A stretch of 64,000 bases of DNA from JAVBOO01 sp031550435 (GTDB lineage Bacteria; Bacillota; Clostridia; Lachnospirales; WRAX01): the NCBI GenBank assembly GCA_031550435.1, contig JAVBOO010000002.1:24918-88917 (forward strand), in the 5' to 3' direction. Under the pieces are notes generated by a model, which saw nothing but the letters and a program-made list of their open reading frames with translations, did not search any database and was not told the DNA's origin. A program made the translations under genes and the position numbers. This document shows, one piece after another, positions 52,306-60,016 of the stretch; the first letter of the stretch is position 1; every line of letters starts with the position of its first letter.

Positions 52306-53628
52306 TTACCGACTATACATCTCGACTCCTGATTTGCTTACTTTTGCATATATAAGAGGCTTTGATACCGGGGCTGTCTCCGAATACTCAAAGCAAGACC
52401 TCAGGCGCTCAGACGCATCATGCATCTTCTCTTTGACGTTTGAGTACATAGTCGCGACTGTTTCGCCTGCTCTCACGTAATCGCCGGCCTTTTTGGCGAA
52501 AACTATGCCGGCTGCAAAATCAACCGTTTCTCCCGCTTTTTCTCTTCCGCCTCCCAGCATAACACTCGCTATACCGCAGCCTTCGGCATCCAGACGGCTG
52601 ATATATCCGTCAGCACCGGCTTCCAGCTCCATGCAGTAAGCAGCCTTTGAGAATTTCCCGGTATCGCGTATATAGCTTTCGTCTCCGCCCTGAGCCTTTA
52701 CCATAACACAAAGCGATTCCAAGGCTTTACCGGAGGCAACAGCCCTTGCCGCAAGATTCTTGTGATCACCGGAAATTCCTCCGAGCTCGAGCATTACCGC
52801 CGCCAGCTCTACGCAAACATCGTATAAATCCTTTGGACCTTTGCCGTTAAGAGTATTGACGGCTTCAATTATTTCAAGCGAATTTCCTATGTTATTCCCG
52901 AGTGGTATCTCCATGTCGGTTATGAGCGCGATGGTCTGTCTGCCGACAGCTTCTCCTATCTCGACCATTGCCTTTGCCAAGGCTATCGAATCGTCAAGCG
53001 TTTTCATGAAAGCTCCGCTTCCGGTCTTAACGTCCAGTAATATGCAATCCGCACCTGCCGCAATTTTCTTACTCATAATACTGGCGGCGATAAGCGGGAT
53101 GCTGTCAATTGTGGCAGTAACATCACGCAGAGCGTACATTTTTTTATCGGCCGGAGCAAGATTTCCGGATTGCCCGGCGACACAGATACCGTGTTTTATT
53201 ACGGTATCCACAAAATCTTCGGCAGAAAAAGCTGTTTTGAGACCCGGTATAGATTCAAGCTTGTCAACGGTTCCCCCGGTATGCCCGAGACCCCTGCCCG
53301 ACATCTTTGCTATCGGTACTCCCAAAGATGCAACTATCGGCGAGATAATCAGCGTTGTTTTATCCCCTACTCCTCCGGTTGAGTGCTTATCTACCTTTAT
53401 GCCGGGAATACGCGATAGGTCGGTAACATCACCGGAATATGCCATGGCAAGTGTTAAGTCGGCGGTTTCCCTTTTTGTCATTCCTTTTAGGCAGATCGCC
53501 ATTAAAAGTGCCGACATTTGATAGTCGGGAATGTCTCCACACGTAAACCCGGAGACAACGAATTTAATCTCTTCTGTTGTAAGCTCTTGACCTGTTTTCT
53601 TTTTTTGAATTAAATCATATATACGCAT
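52306..53628 (-). CDS. pdp: Pyrimidine-nucleoside phosphorylase
   Basis: Phosphorolyses thymidine, uridine and deoxyuridine to base and (deoxy)ribose-1-phosphate. The 440-aa protein carries the thymidine/pyrimidine phosphorylase signature 'KHSTGGVGDKTTL' and 'GRGLGHTGGTVDKLESI', and the C-terminal domain with 'GGGREKAGE'. The dual-substrate (pyrimidine) activity is the usual one in Firmicutes; strict thymidine phosphorylase (deoA) cannot be excluded. It is the last gene of the salvage operon, 31 bases after the nupQ-type permease. Confidence 0.93.
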   Translation of the reverse strand: MRIYDLIQKKKTGQELTTEEIKFVVSGFTCGDIPDYQMSALLMAICLKGMTKRETADLTLAMAYSGDVTDLSRIPGIKVDKHSTGGVGDKTTLIISPIVASLGVPIAKMSGRGLGHTGGTVDKLESIPGLKTAFSAEDFVDTVIKHGICVAGQSGNLAPADKKMYALRDVTATIDSIPLIAASIMSKKIAAGADCILLDVKTGSGAFMKTLDDSIALAKAMVEIGEAVGRQTIALITDMEIPLGNNIGNSLEIIEAVNTLNGKGPKDLYDVCVELAAVMLELGGISGDHKNLAARAVASGKALESLCVMVKAQGGDESYIRDTGKFSKAAYCMELEAGADGYISRLDAEGCGIASVMLGGGREKAGETVDFAAGIVFAKKAGDYVRAGETVATMYSNVKEKMHDASERLRSCFEYSETAPVSKPLIYAKVSKSGVEMYSR

Positions 53629-53659
53629 AAAAAACCCCTTTTAACAGACGAAACCGACT

Positions 53660-54589
53660 TTATCTTATGCCTTTTTCGTACGGCAAACCGTCAGCCTTTG
53701 GCGCAACCGACTTTCCTACAAACGTTATCAAAACTATTATTGTTAACAGATATGGCAGCATAGAAAGTAAATGCGGCGATACAAAGTTGTATCTTCCAAG
53801 CAATACTATAAGAGCCTGCGCAAAGCCGAACAAGAAACATGCTCCCAAAGCTCCCTGCGGCTTCCATTTACCAAAAATAACCGCTGCAAGCGCAATATAA
53901 CCGTGACCGGATATTACGGCAGGCGAAAACTGAGAAACAACAGAAATCGAACGCGCCGCACCGCCTAAACCGGCAAGCACGCCGGACATAATTACGCAGC
54001 CGTATCTGATCAGGTAAACATTTACGCCCAAAGTATCTGCCGCAGCAGGATGCTCGCCGACAGCCGTGATTCTCAACCCGAGTTTAGTTTTGTACAGCAC
54101 TATCCACATAATCACAACACAAGCGAGGGCTAAAATTATCATATAATCGGCATTAAAAGCGACAAGAAACAAGTTTGGCTTATCACTTGTCGTATCAACA
54201 AACGCACTTAATATTTTGGGGATTTTGTTCGGAACAGAGGCAGACTGCGTTCCGCCAAAAATATAACGGCATGTAAAAACAGCGATACCGGGGCCTATGA
54301 AGTTAATCGCGATGCCCGATATTGTTTGGTTTGCCCTAAATGTCACCGAGGCAACAGCATGAAGAAGGGCTAAAAGCGCGGATGCCATAGCTGCACCGAC
54401 AAGACCGAGCCACGGGTTTTTTGTGTAATAAGCCGCAACGGCTCCGACAAATGCGCCTATTGACATAAGACCTTCCAGTCCGATGTTAATGACTCCGGCT
54501 TTTTCGCTGATAACGCCGCCCAAAGCCGCGAATATAAGCGGTGTCGCATAAAGCAAAGTTATGTTTATCGCAAGAGCAATACTGGTCAT
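53660..54589 (-). CDS. nupQ: Nucleoside ABC transporter permease, NupQ type
   Basis: A 309-aa inner-membrane permease of the BMP-family nucleoside importer, with about eight to nine hydrophobic segments. The start 'ALNINITLLYATPLIFAALG'-like region and 'EKAGVINIGLEGLMSIGAF' are diagnostic of this permease group (shared with YufQ and RbsC-like proteins), as is 'ISGHGYIALAAVIFGKWKP'. It overlaps the stop of the upstream permease by four bases and forms the membrane pore with it. Confidence 0.92.
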   Translation of the reverse strand: MTSIALAINITLLYATPLIFAALGGVISEKAGVINIGLEGLMSIGAFVGAVAAYYTKNPWLGLVGAAMASALLALLHAVASVTFRANQTISGIAINFIGPGIAVFTCRYIFGGTQSASVPNKIPKILSAFVDTTSDKPNLFLVAFNADYMIILALACVVIMWIVLYKTKLGLRITAVGEHPAAADTLGVNVYLIRYGCVIMSGVLAGLGGAARSISVVSQFSPAVISGHGYIALAAVIFGKWKPQGALGACFLFGFAQALIVLLGRYNFVSPHLLSMLPYLLTIIVLITFVGKSVAPKADGLPYEKGIR

Positions 54590-55800
54590 GATTTAGCTTC
54601 ACCGCCTTTCTTCCGGAATCTGTCCGCAATTTTTGAGAAATTGTGCGAAATAATGTTGAAAAGGTTCGCCATACCGATAAAGAATACTATCGTACCTATC
54701 ATTATATTGATTATTTCAGTCGGGACCCCCAACTCTGATTGAATCGACGTTCCTCCGTACTTGAGCGCCCCGAACAGCAGCCCCGAGAATATACATCCTA
54801 TCGCATTGACATTTGCTATCAGCGCAACCGAAAGACCGTTTAGACCGAAGCCCTCAAAAGCTGATATGGTCGAAATCCTGTGCGGACTGACACCGACTAT
54901 CTGCAACGCTCCCGCTAAGCCCGCTATAGCTCCCGCAATCGCCATCGAAATAATGATGTTTTTCGATACGTTGATGCCGGAAAACTCTGCCGCGCTTTTG
55001 TTAAAGCCTACGGCCCTCAGCGAATAGCCTAAAGTAGTGCGTTTTAAAATAAACGCTGCTATAACAGCCACAGCTATGGCGACCAGTATACCATAGTTCA
55101 GATCTGTTCTCAGCAATACGTCTTTCAAAAATTGATTTTCCGAAAGAGCTTTAAAACCTTCGGGTGAAGTCTTGTAACCCTGCAAAACAGTCGTGTAGGC
55201 AGATTGTAAAACCTCGTAGCTTGCTTCCGTTCCGGGTTTTTTAACTCCTGGAATCGTGATATACAAATTGTTGAGATAAAACGCCATCCAGTTAAACATG
55301 ATTGACGATATTACCTCATGTATACCGAATCTTGCCTTGAGAAAGCCTATCAATGCTCCGAGCAGACCGGCCGCAACCATAGCGCACAGTATGACCGCAA
55401 TCGGGTGTATACCGGGAGGGAGAGGTAAAAATTTGCCGATAAAAGCCGCGGTGACCGCTCCGACAATATATTGTCCCTCGGCTCCTATATTAAACAGCCC
55501 TGTTTTAAACGCAAACGCGACGCTTACGCCTGTTACGATAATCGGGGTTGCGTCGATAATCGTCTGCGCGATATATTTCGGTTTTGAAAATACGCCCTTA
55601 AGCATTATCCAGTAAGATGTTATCGGATTGAAGCCTGCAATCAACAGGACAATGCCGCCGACTATAAAACCTGTCAGTATTGCCAGGAAAATAGTCGCAA
55701 GCGGTCTTTTTAAAAAGCGGGACATAAGGTCAAAGAAGCTTGCTCCGAAATTATCGACCGGTTTTGCGGTTTTTGCCTTAAAGTCTTTCGGTTTCGCCAT
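54586..55800 (-). CDS. nupP: Nucleoside ABC transporter permease, NupP type
   Basis: A 404-aa membrane protein, the second permease of the importer. It has a short charged N-terminus followed by about nine hydrophobic segments; 'FKTGLFNIGAEGQYIVGA' is the matching family motif, followed by 'GALIGFLKARFGIHEVIS'. It starts within the last bases of the ATPase gene (23-base overlap) and overlaps the following permease by four bases, so the three are translated as one unit. Confidence 0.92.
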   Translation of the reverse strand: MAKPKDFKAKTAKPVDNFGASFFDLMSRFLKRPLATIFLAILTGFIVGGIVLLIAGFNPITSYWIMLKGVFSKPKYIAQTIIDATPIIVTGVSVAFAFKTGLFNIGAEGQYIVGAVTAAFIGKFLPLPPGIHPIAVILCAMVAAGLLGALIGFLKARFGIHEVISSIMFNWMAFYLNNLYITIPGVKKPGTEASYEVLQSAYTTVLQGYKTSPEGFKALSENQFLKDVLLRTDLNYGILVAIAVAVIAAFILKRTTLGYSLRAVGFNKSAAEFSGINVSKNIIISMAIAGAIAGLAGALQIVGVSPHRISTISAFEGFGLNGLSVALIANVNAIGCIFSGLLFGALKYGGTSIQSELGVPTEIINIMIGTIVFFIGMANLFNIISHNFSKIADRFRKKGGEAKS

Positions 55801-57316
55801 TTTTTCCGCCTCCCGCCATTAAGAGTCCGATATAATTCTCATCGGTATTTTCGTTGTCCAGCACTTTGACAATTGACCCGTCATACAGTACCGCTATTCT
55901 GTCTGACAAATCCATTACCTCGTCAAGCTCGAACGATATCAGCAGCACCGCTTTTCCGTTGTCACGCTGTTTAATCAGCGATTTATGAACAAACTCTATC
56001 GCTCCGACATCAAGACCTCTCGTAGGTTGAACGGCAACCAGCACTTCCGGGTCGTTTGTTACTTCTCTCGCAATAATAAGCTTTTGCTGGTTTCCTCCGG
56101 AAAGTGCTCTGACAGGCAAATTGGCGCAGTCTTTCGGACGAACGTCAAACCTTTCTATAAGGCCGTTGCAAAATTGCTTGATAGTATCTAGTTTCAGTAT
56201 GCCTTTGTTCGAAAAATCCCTGCTATCAAAGTTTTCGATAACCGAGTTTTCAGCACAGGTAAAATCCATAACAAGCCCGCGTTTCTGTCTGTCTTCATGT
56301 ATTGTCGACACCTTGTTTTTTATAGTAAAGCGAGGTGTAGTATTCTGAATTTCAATATTGTTTACGGTAATCTTTCCGGATTTTGATGAGCACAGGTTAG
56401 TAATCGCTTCGACAAGTTCTTTTTGCCCGTTTCCGTCAATGCCGGCTATGCCGAGTATTTCGCCTTTTCGAAGCTCTAGGCACAAATTTCTAACCTTCTC
56501 GATACCGCGAGCATCTTCAACACAAAGGTTTTCGATTTTAAATACGGTATCGCCGAGGTTCGCTTCGCTTTTTTCGACGTGAAGATTTACTTCACGCCCT
56601 ACCATCTTCGAAGCAAGCTCGTGTTCGCTTACGTCTGATACCGTGACCGTGTCTATATACTTACCTCTTCGTATAATAGTGCAATAATCGGATGACTGCT
56701 TAATTTCCTTTAATTTGTGGGTTATAATTATTACGGTTTTTCCGTCATCGATAAGGCTATGCATTATCTTTATCAAGTCCAGTATTTCCTGAGGGGTTAG
56801 GACTGCCGTAGGCTCGTCCAGAATCAGGATTTCCGCTCCCCTGTACAGAGTCTTGAGTATTTCGACTCTCTGCTGCATTCCGACCGATATGTCTTGAACT
56901 TTTGCGTCCGGGTCGACAAAAAGGCCGTATTTTTTTGACAGCCCGACTATATCTTCTTTGACCTTCTTATAGTCTATCATTCCCAAGGCGTTTGTTGTTT
57001 CCATGCCGAGGATAATGTTCTGAGCAACAGTCAGCGTGTCAACGAGCATAAAGTGCTGGTGAACCATGCCTATTCCGAGCTTGATTGCTATATTCGGTGT
57101 CTTTATATCAACTTTTTTCCCGTTAATATAGATTTCGCCCATATCGGCATTGTACCAACCGTATAGTATATTCATCAGCGTTGACTTCCCCGCTCCGTTT
57201 TCCCCGAGCAAAGAATGTATTGTCCCTTTTCTGACATTTAAATCAACCTTGTCCAGGGCACAGAAATTACCGAAAAATTTTGAGACGGATCTCATCGAAA
57301 CAGCAATATTATCCAT
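55778..57316 (-). CDS. nupO: Nucleoside ABC transporter ATPase, NupO type
   Basis: A 512-aa protein with two ABC domains in one chain, as in sugar- and nucleoside-type importers. Domain 1: Walker A 'GENGAGKSTLMNILYG' and Walker B 'ILILDEPTAVLTP'. Domain 2: degenerate Walker A 'GIDGNGQKEL' (no GKS/T), and 'LSGGNQQKLIIARE' with 'VAVQPTRGLD', the usual asymmetric pattern. It energises import through the two permeases. It begins 212 bases after the substrate-binding protein gene, with a hairpin between them. Confidence 0.94.
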   Translation of the reverse strand: MDNIAVSMRSVSKFFGNFCALDKVDLNVRKGTIHSLLGENGAGKSTLMNILYGWYNADMGEIYINGKKVDIKTPNIAIKLGIGMVHQHFMLVDTLTVAQNIILGMETTNALGMIDYKKVKEDIVGLSKKYGLFVDPDAKVQDISVGMQQRVEILKTLYRGAEILILDEPTAVLTPQEILDLIKIMHSLIDDGKTVIIITHKLKEIKQSSDYCTIIRRGKYIDTVTVSDVSEHELASKMVGREVNLHVEKSEANLGDTVFKIENLCVEDARGIEKVRNLCLELRKGEILGIAGIDGNGQKELVEAITNLCSSKSGKITVNNIEIQNTTPRFTIKNKVSTIHEDRQKRGLVMDFTCAENSVIENFDSRDFSNKGILKLDTIKQFCNGLIERFDVRPKDCANLPVRALSGGNQQKLIIAREVTNDPEVLVAVQPTRGLDVGAIEFVHKSLIKQRDNGKAVLLISFELDEVMDLSDRIAVLYDGSIVKVLDNENTDENYIGLLMAGGGKNGETERL

Positions 57317-57438
57317 TCAAACACCCCGATTTCTGCCGGTATAAGTTATAACCGATTATTAATGCAAGATGCGATATTTCTTAAAATAACTTTACTCGCA
57401 CACATAGCAAAAATTTTCGCTTATGTTAGAATATAAAT

Positions 57439-57477
57439 CAGGGGTCAACCCGGCATTCCGGCCAAAGTCAACCCCTG
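57439..57477 (-). terminator. Intercistronic hairpin between bmp and nupO
   Basis: CAGGGGT (57439-57445) and ACCCCTG (57471-57477) pair, with TGAC/GTCA-like and CCGG pairings inside. It sits 52 bases after the bmp stop. The U tract is weak, so partial termination or protection of the upstream mRNA end is more likely than full stop. Confidence 0.6.
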
Positions 57478-57528
57478 TTGATTGTCTTTTACATGTTCTA
57501 GCTGCTTTAGTACCGTAGCTTGCCTATT

Positions 57529-58563
57529 TTAGAGTCCTGCAACGTATAAGTCAAAGTCAGCTTCGTTAGCGGGAACTACTATGGTACCGTCGATTATTTT
57601 AGCTTTTAAAGCTGTAGTTGCGGAAATAGCCTCTTCGGTTGCAAGCTTCTTTGTAGACTCGTTGTTAGCGAAGTCGCAAGCTTCTTCTTTCAGACCAAAT
57701 ACCAATGTTTTTCCGCCGATCTTTTCTCCGTCGAGAAGTTTCTTCGAAACGTCTTTCATAGCTTTTCCGACAAGCTTCAAAGAAGATGTAAGTGTGTTGT
57801 CGGGAGCAAGGTCAGACTGGTCACGGTCAACGCCGATAACAAGCTTGTTCATTTCCTTTGCAGCTTCAAACACTCCCTTGCCGACATAGCCGGCAGCGTG
57901 GAATACGATGTCGCAACCTTCTGTGTACATTGTTGTTGCGATTGCTTTTCCGGCAGCGTCGTCCGCAAAGCTGTTAGCATACTGAACAACTACTTCAACG
58001 TTTGTGCCTTTTTCTTTGTTAGCGTAAGCAACGCCTGCTCTGTAACCAAATTCAAACTGATCGATAACTTCGCCCTTGATTCCGCCTACAAAACCGATTT
58101 TATTTGTCTTTGTTGTTCTTGCGGCAAGGTATCCGACAAGGAAGCTGGGCTCCTGAGCCTTAAAAACAACGCCTGTAAGGTTTGCAGGTGTATCGGTGTA
58201 AGCAGAGTCAACAATAGCATAGTTCTGTTCTGCGTTGATTGTTGCAGCGTTAAGTACCGCATCAGCCATCATGAAGCCGATACCCCAGATAATATTGTGT
58301 CCTTCGTCTGTAAGCTTGTCGAGGTTAGGACCATAATTGGACTCTTGAACGGACTCGAGATAAGAAACTTTGATACCGTAGTCGGCTTTAGCTGACTCAA
58401 GGCCTTCCCACGCGCTCTGGTTGAAGCTCTCGTCTTTAACGCCGCCAACGTCGGTAACCATCGCTACCGAAAAGCTTGAATTGTTTTTGTTATCATTGCT
58501 TGAACATGCCGCCGCTCCAAAAACCATAAGGCCGGCTAAAACAACGCTTAAAAATTTCTTCAT
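57529..58563 (-). CDS. bmpA: BMP-family nucleoside-binding lipoprotein
   Basis: A 344-aa substrate-binding lipoprotein of the importer. The signal peptide ends in the lipobox 'FGAAACSS' with Cys20. The mature part has the BMP/PnrA pattern: 'VAMVTDVGGVKDESFNQSAW', 'NIIWGIGFMMADAV', 'KIGFVGGIKG' and 'GVDRDQSDL'. Family members bind purine or pyrimidine nucleosides; the operon suggests pyrimidine and deoxynucleosides here. The name nupN is used for the functional counterpart in lactic acid bacteria and B. subtilis. It lies between cdd and the transporter genes. Confidence 0.95.
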   Translation of the reverse strand: MKKFLSVVLAGLMVFGAAACSSNDNKNNSSFSVAMVTDVGGVKDESFNQSAWEGLESAKADYGIKVSYLESVQESNYGPNLDKLTDEGHNIIWGIGFMMADAVLNAATINAEQNYAIVDSAYTDTPANLTGVVFKAQEPSFLVGYLAARTTKTNKIGFVGGIKGEVIDQFEFGYRAGVAYANKEKGTNVEVVVQYANSFADDAAGKAIATTMYTEGCDIVFHAAGYVGKGVFEAAKEMNKLVIGVDRDQSDLAPDNTLTSSLKLVGKAMKDVSKKLLDGEKIGGKTLVFGLKEEACDFANNESTKKLATEEAISATTALKAKIIDGTIVVPANEADFDLYVAGL

Positions 58564-58601
58564 TAAAAATATCCTCCTTTAATAATAGACGCACCGCGTC
58601 T

Positions 58602-59012
58602 TTATCTTAAATCGTTCGGCCCGAAGCCGAACGGTAAAAGCTGAGAAAGCTTATATTCTTTGAAATCCTCGGCGGTTTTCGCGATTAGAACGATAAACTC
58701 ATCCGCATTAACAAACTCGTTGAGAACCTGTCTGCAAACACCGCAGGGATAACAATAGTCCGCGGTTTCATCGGAAAAACCTCCCGCAATCGCTATAGCC
58801 TCAAACTCCCTGTAACCTTCGGAAACAGCCTTGAAAACCGCAGTGCGTTCCGCACAGTTAGACGGGGTATATGCGGCATTCTCAATGTTTGCGCCTGTAA
58901 AAATCTTACCGTCTTTTGTCAGCAAAGCAGCTCCGACCTTGAAGTTTGAATATGGCGAATATGAAGCCTTTTTAGATTCGACTGCCAGTTTTGTAAGCAA
59001 ATTCTTGTCCAT
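58602..59012 (-). CDS. cdd: Cytidine deaminase
   Basis: Deaminates cytidine and deoxycytidine to uridine and deoxyuridine, substrates of the phosphorylase encoded downstream. The 136-aa homotetrameric type is recognised by 'SPYSNFKVGAAL', catalytic Glu and first zinc Cys in 'TPSNCAERTAV', and zinc Cys pair in 'YPCGVCRQVL'. It starts 36 bases after deoC. A ribosome binding site GGGGAGA precedes the ATG. Confidence 0.96.
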   Translation of the reverse strand: MDKNLLTKLAVESKKASYSPYSNFKVGAALLTKDGKIFTGANIENAAYTPSNCAERTAVFKAVSEGYREFEAIAIAGGFSDETADYCYPCGVCRQVLNEFVNADEFIVLIAKTAEDFKEYKLSQLLPFGFGPNDLR

Positions 59013-59048
59013 TAAACGGTCTCCCCGCTCGGTTATTATTTTGTTATT

Positions 59049-59714
59049 CTAATACCCGCCGGCCAGCTCGTTTTTCACAAGCTTCACTATTCTGCTTGTT
59101 CCCAGCCTGTCAGCACCGAGTTCTATAAATCTTACCGCATCGTCCAAAGATGAAATCCCGCCGGCGGCCTTAATCTTTACGTGGTCAGCGACATGCTTTT
59201 TAAAGAGGGCAACATCGTCAAAAGTGGCTCCTGCAGTCGAAAAGCCTGTTGATGTTTTTATGAAATCCGCACCGGATTCGCTGACTAGACCGCACATTCT
59301 GATTTTTTCGTCTTCGGTAAGAAGGCAGGTCTCAATTATTACTTTAAAAATCTTCTCTCCGACAACCGCTTTAATACTGCGAAGTTCTTCCAAAATGAGA
59401 CTGTACTTCTTGTCCTTTAGCCATCCGATATTGATAACCGTATCTATTTCGTCGGCTCCGTTTCGAAGTGCCAGCTCGGTTTCAAAAACTTTTACGGCTG
59501 ATTCGGCATAGCCGTTCGGGAATCCGACCACAGTGCATACTCCTGTTTCGTTTCCGACTGTTTTCTTGGCAACAGTCACGAAAGACGGGGGAATGCAAAC
59601 GGAAGCGACCTTGTATTTCACACCGTCTCTGCATATCTCGGTAATCTCGTTTTCGGTCGAATACTGCAAAAGCAGCGTATGGTCAACGCGTGAAAGTATA
59701 TCTTTAAAATCCAT
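59049..59714 (-). CDS. deoC: Deoxyribose-phosphate aldolase
   Basis: Cleaves deoxyribose-5-phosphate to glyceraldehyde-3-phosphate and acetaldehyde. From the ATG at 59714 it is 221 aa. The Schiff-base Lys lies in 'KVIIETCLL', the second active Lys in 'FIKTSTGFS', and 'KAAGGISSLDDAV' binds the phosphate. The long frame is open to 59882, but family alignment starts at MDFKDILSRVDHTLL and TGGAGC precedes that ATG. It is the first gene of the salvage operon and has a promoter and a strong leader hairpin upstream. Confidence 0.96.
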   Translation of the reverse strand: MDFKDILSRVDHTLLLQYSTENEITEICRDGVKYKVASVCIPPSFVTVAKKTVGNETGVCTVVGFPNGYAESAVKVFETELALRNGADEIDTVINIGWLKDKKYSLILEELRSIKAVVGEKIFKVIIETCLLTEDEKIRMCGLVSESGADFIKTSTGFSTAGATFDDVALFKKHVADHVKIKAAGGISSLDDAVRFIELGADRLGTSRIVKLVKNELAGGY

Positions 59715-59782
59715 TTTAGGCTCCATAAATTTTGTTTGTAATATTTCGTTAACGATATTGCGGCATTTGACGATTTTAAGCG

Positions 59783-59820
59783 AAGTTTGCCGACAAGGAG
59801 CAAATCTTGTCGGCGAACTT
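59783..59820 (-). promoter_or_regulatory. Leader hairpin or operator of the salvage operon
   Basis: AAGTTTGCCGACAAG (59783-59797) faces CTTGTCGGCGAACTT (59806-59820), 15 bp with one mismatch that is a G-U pair in RNA. It starts a few bases after the predicted transcription start and could be a repressor operator or an mRNA-stabilising hairpin. Confidence 0.7.
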
Positions 59821-59832
59821 TCAATTATTTTA

Positions 59833-59861
59833 ATATTACCACTAAAGTACGGAAAGGTCAA
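59833..59861 (-). promoter_or_regulatory. Sigma-A-type promoter of the nucleoside salvage operon
   Basis: On the minus strand: TTGACC (59861-59856), 17-bp spacer, TAATAT (59838-59833) preceded by TGG. The transcript would cover deoC, cdd, bmpA, nupO, nupP, nupQ and pdp. Confidence 0.75.
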
Positions 59862-60016
59862 GTTTAATAGTCGAACGTACACCTGTACACTTACCGTTTT
59901 TCAATAGCCGAGCAAGAGAAGTGGTCAAAATTTTCGCGAAAACACAAGTGTGTATCCGGATTTTCTGCCAACCCTGCTGTCGACTTCGCCCTGTTCGGCA
60001 GCAAACTCATTCTTTA

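Larger units (their letters stand above)
59715..60016. other. Intergenic region between deoC and ileS, 302 bp
   Basis: Left half holds the deoC leader hairpin and promoter. The right half, after the ileS stop on the minus strand, has a 12-bp palindrome TTTTCGCGAAAA (59931-59942) but no clear terminator. No gene is seen. Confidence 0.5.

Noticed and set aside
52841..53521. 226-codon plus-strand frame inside pdp
   Set aside because: Antisense of the conserved phosphorylase core; no ribosome binding site and no recognisable motif.
59715..59882. N-terminal extension of deoC
   Set aside because: The extension has no homologous pattern and overlaps the promoter and leader hairpin; the ATG at 59714 has a ribosome binding site.
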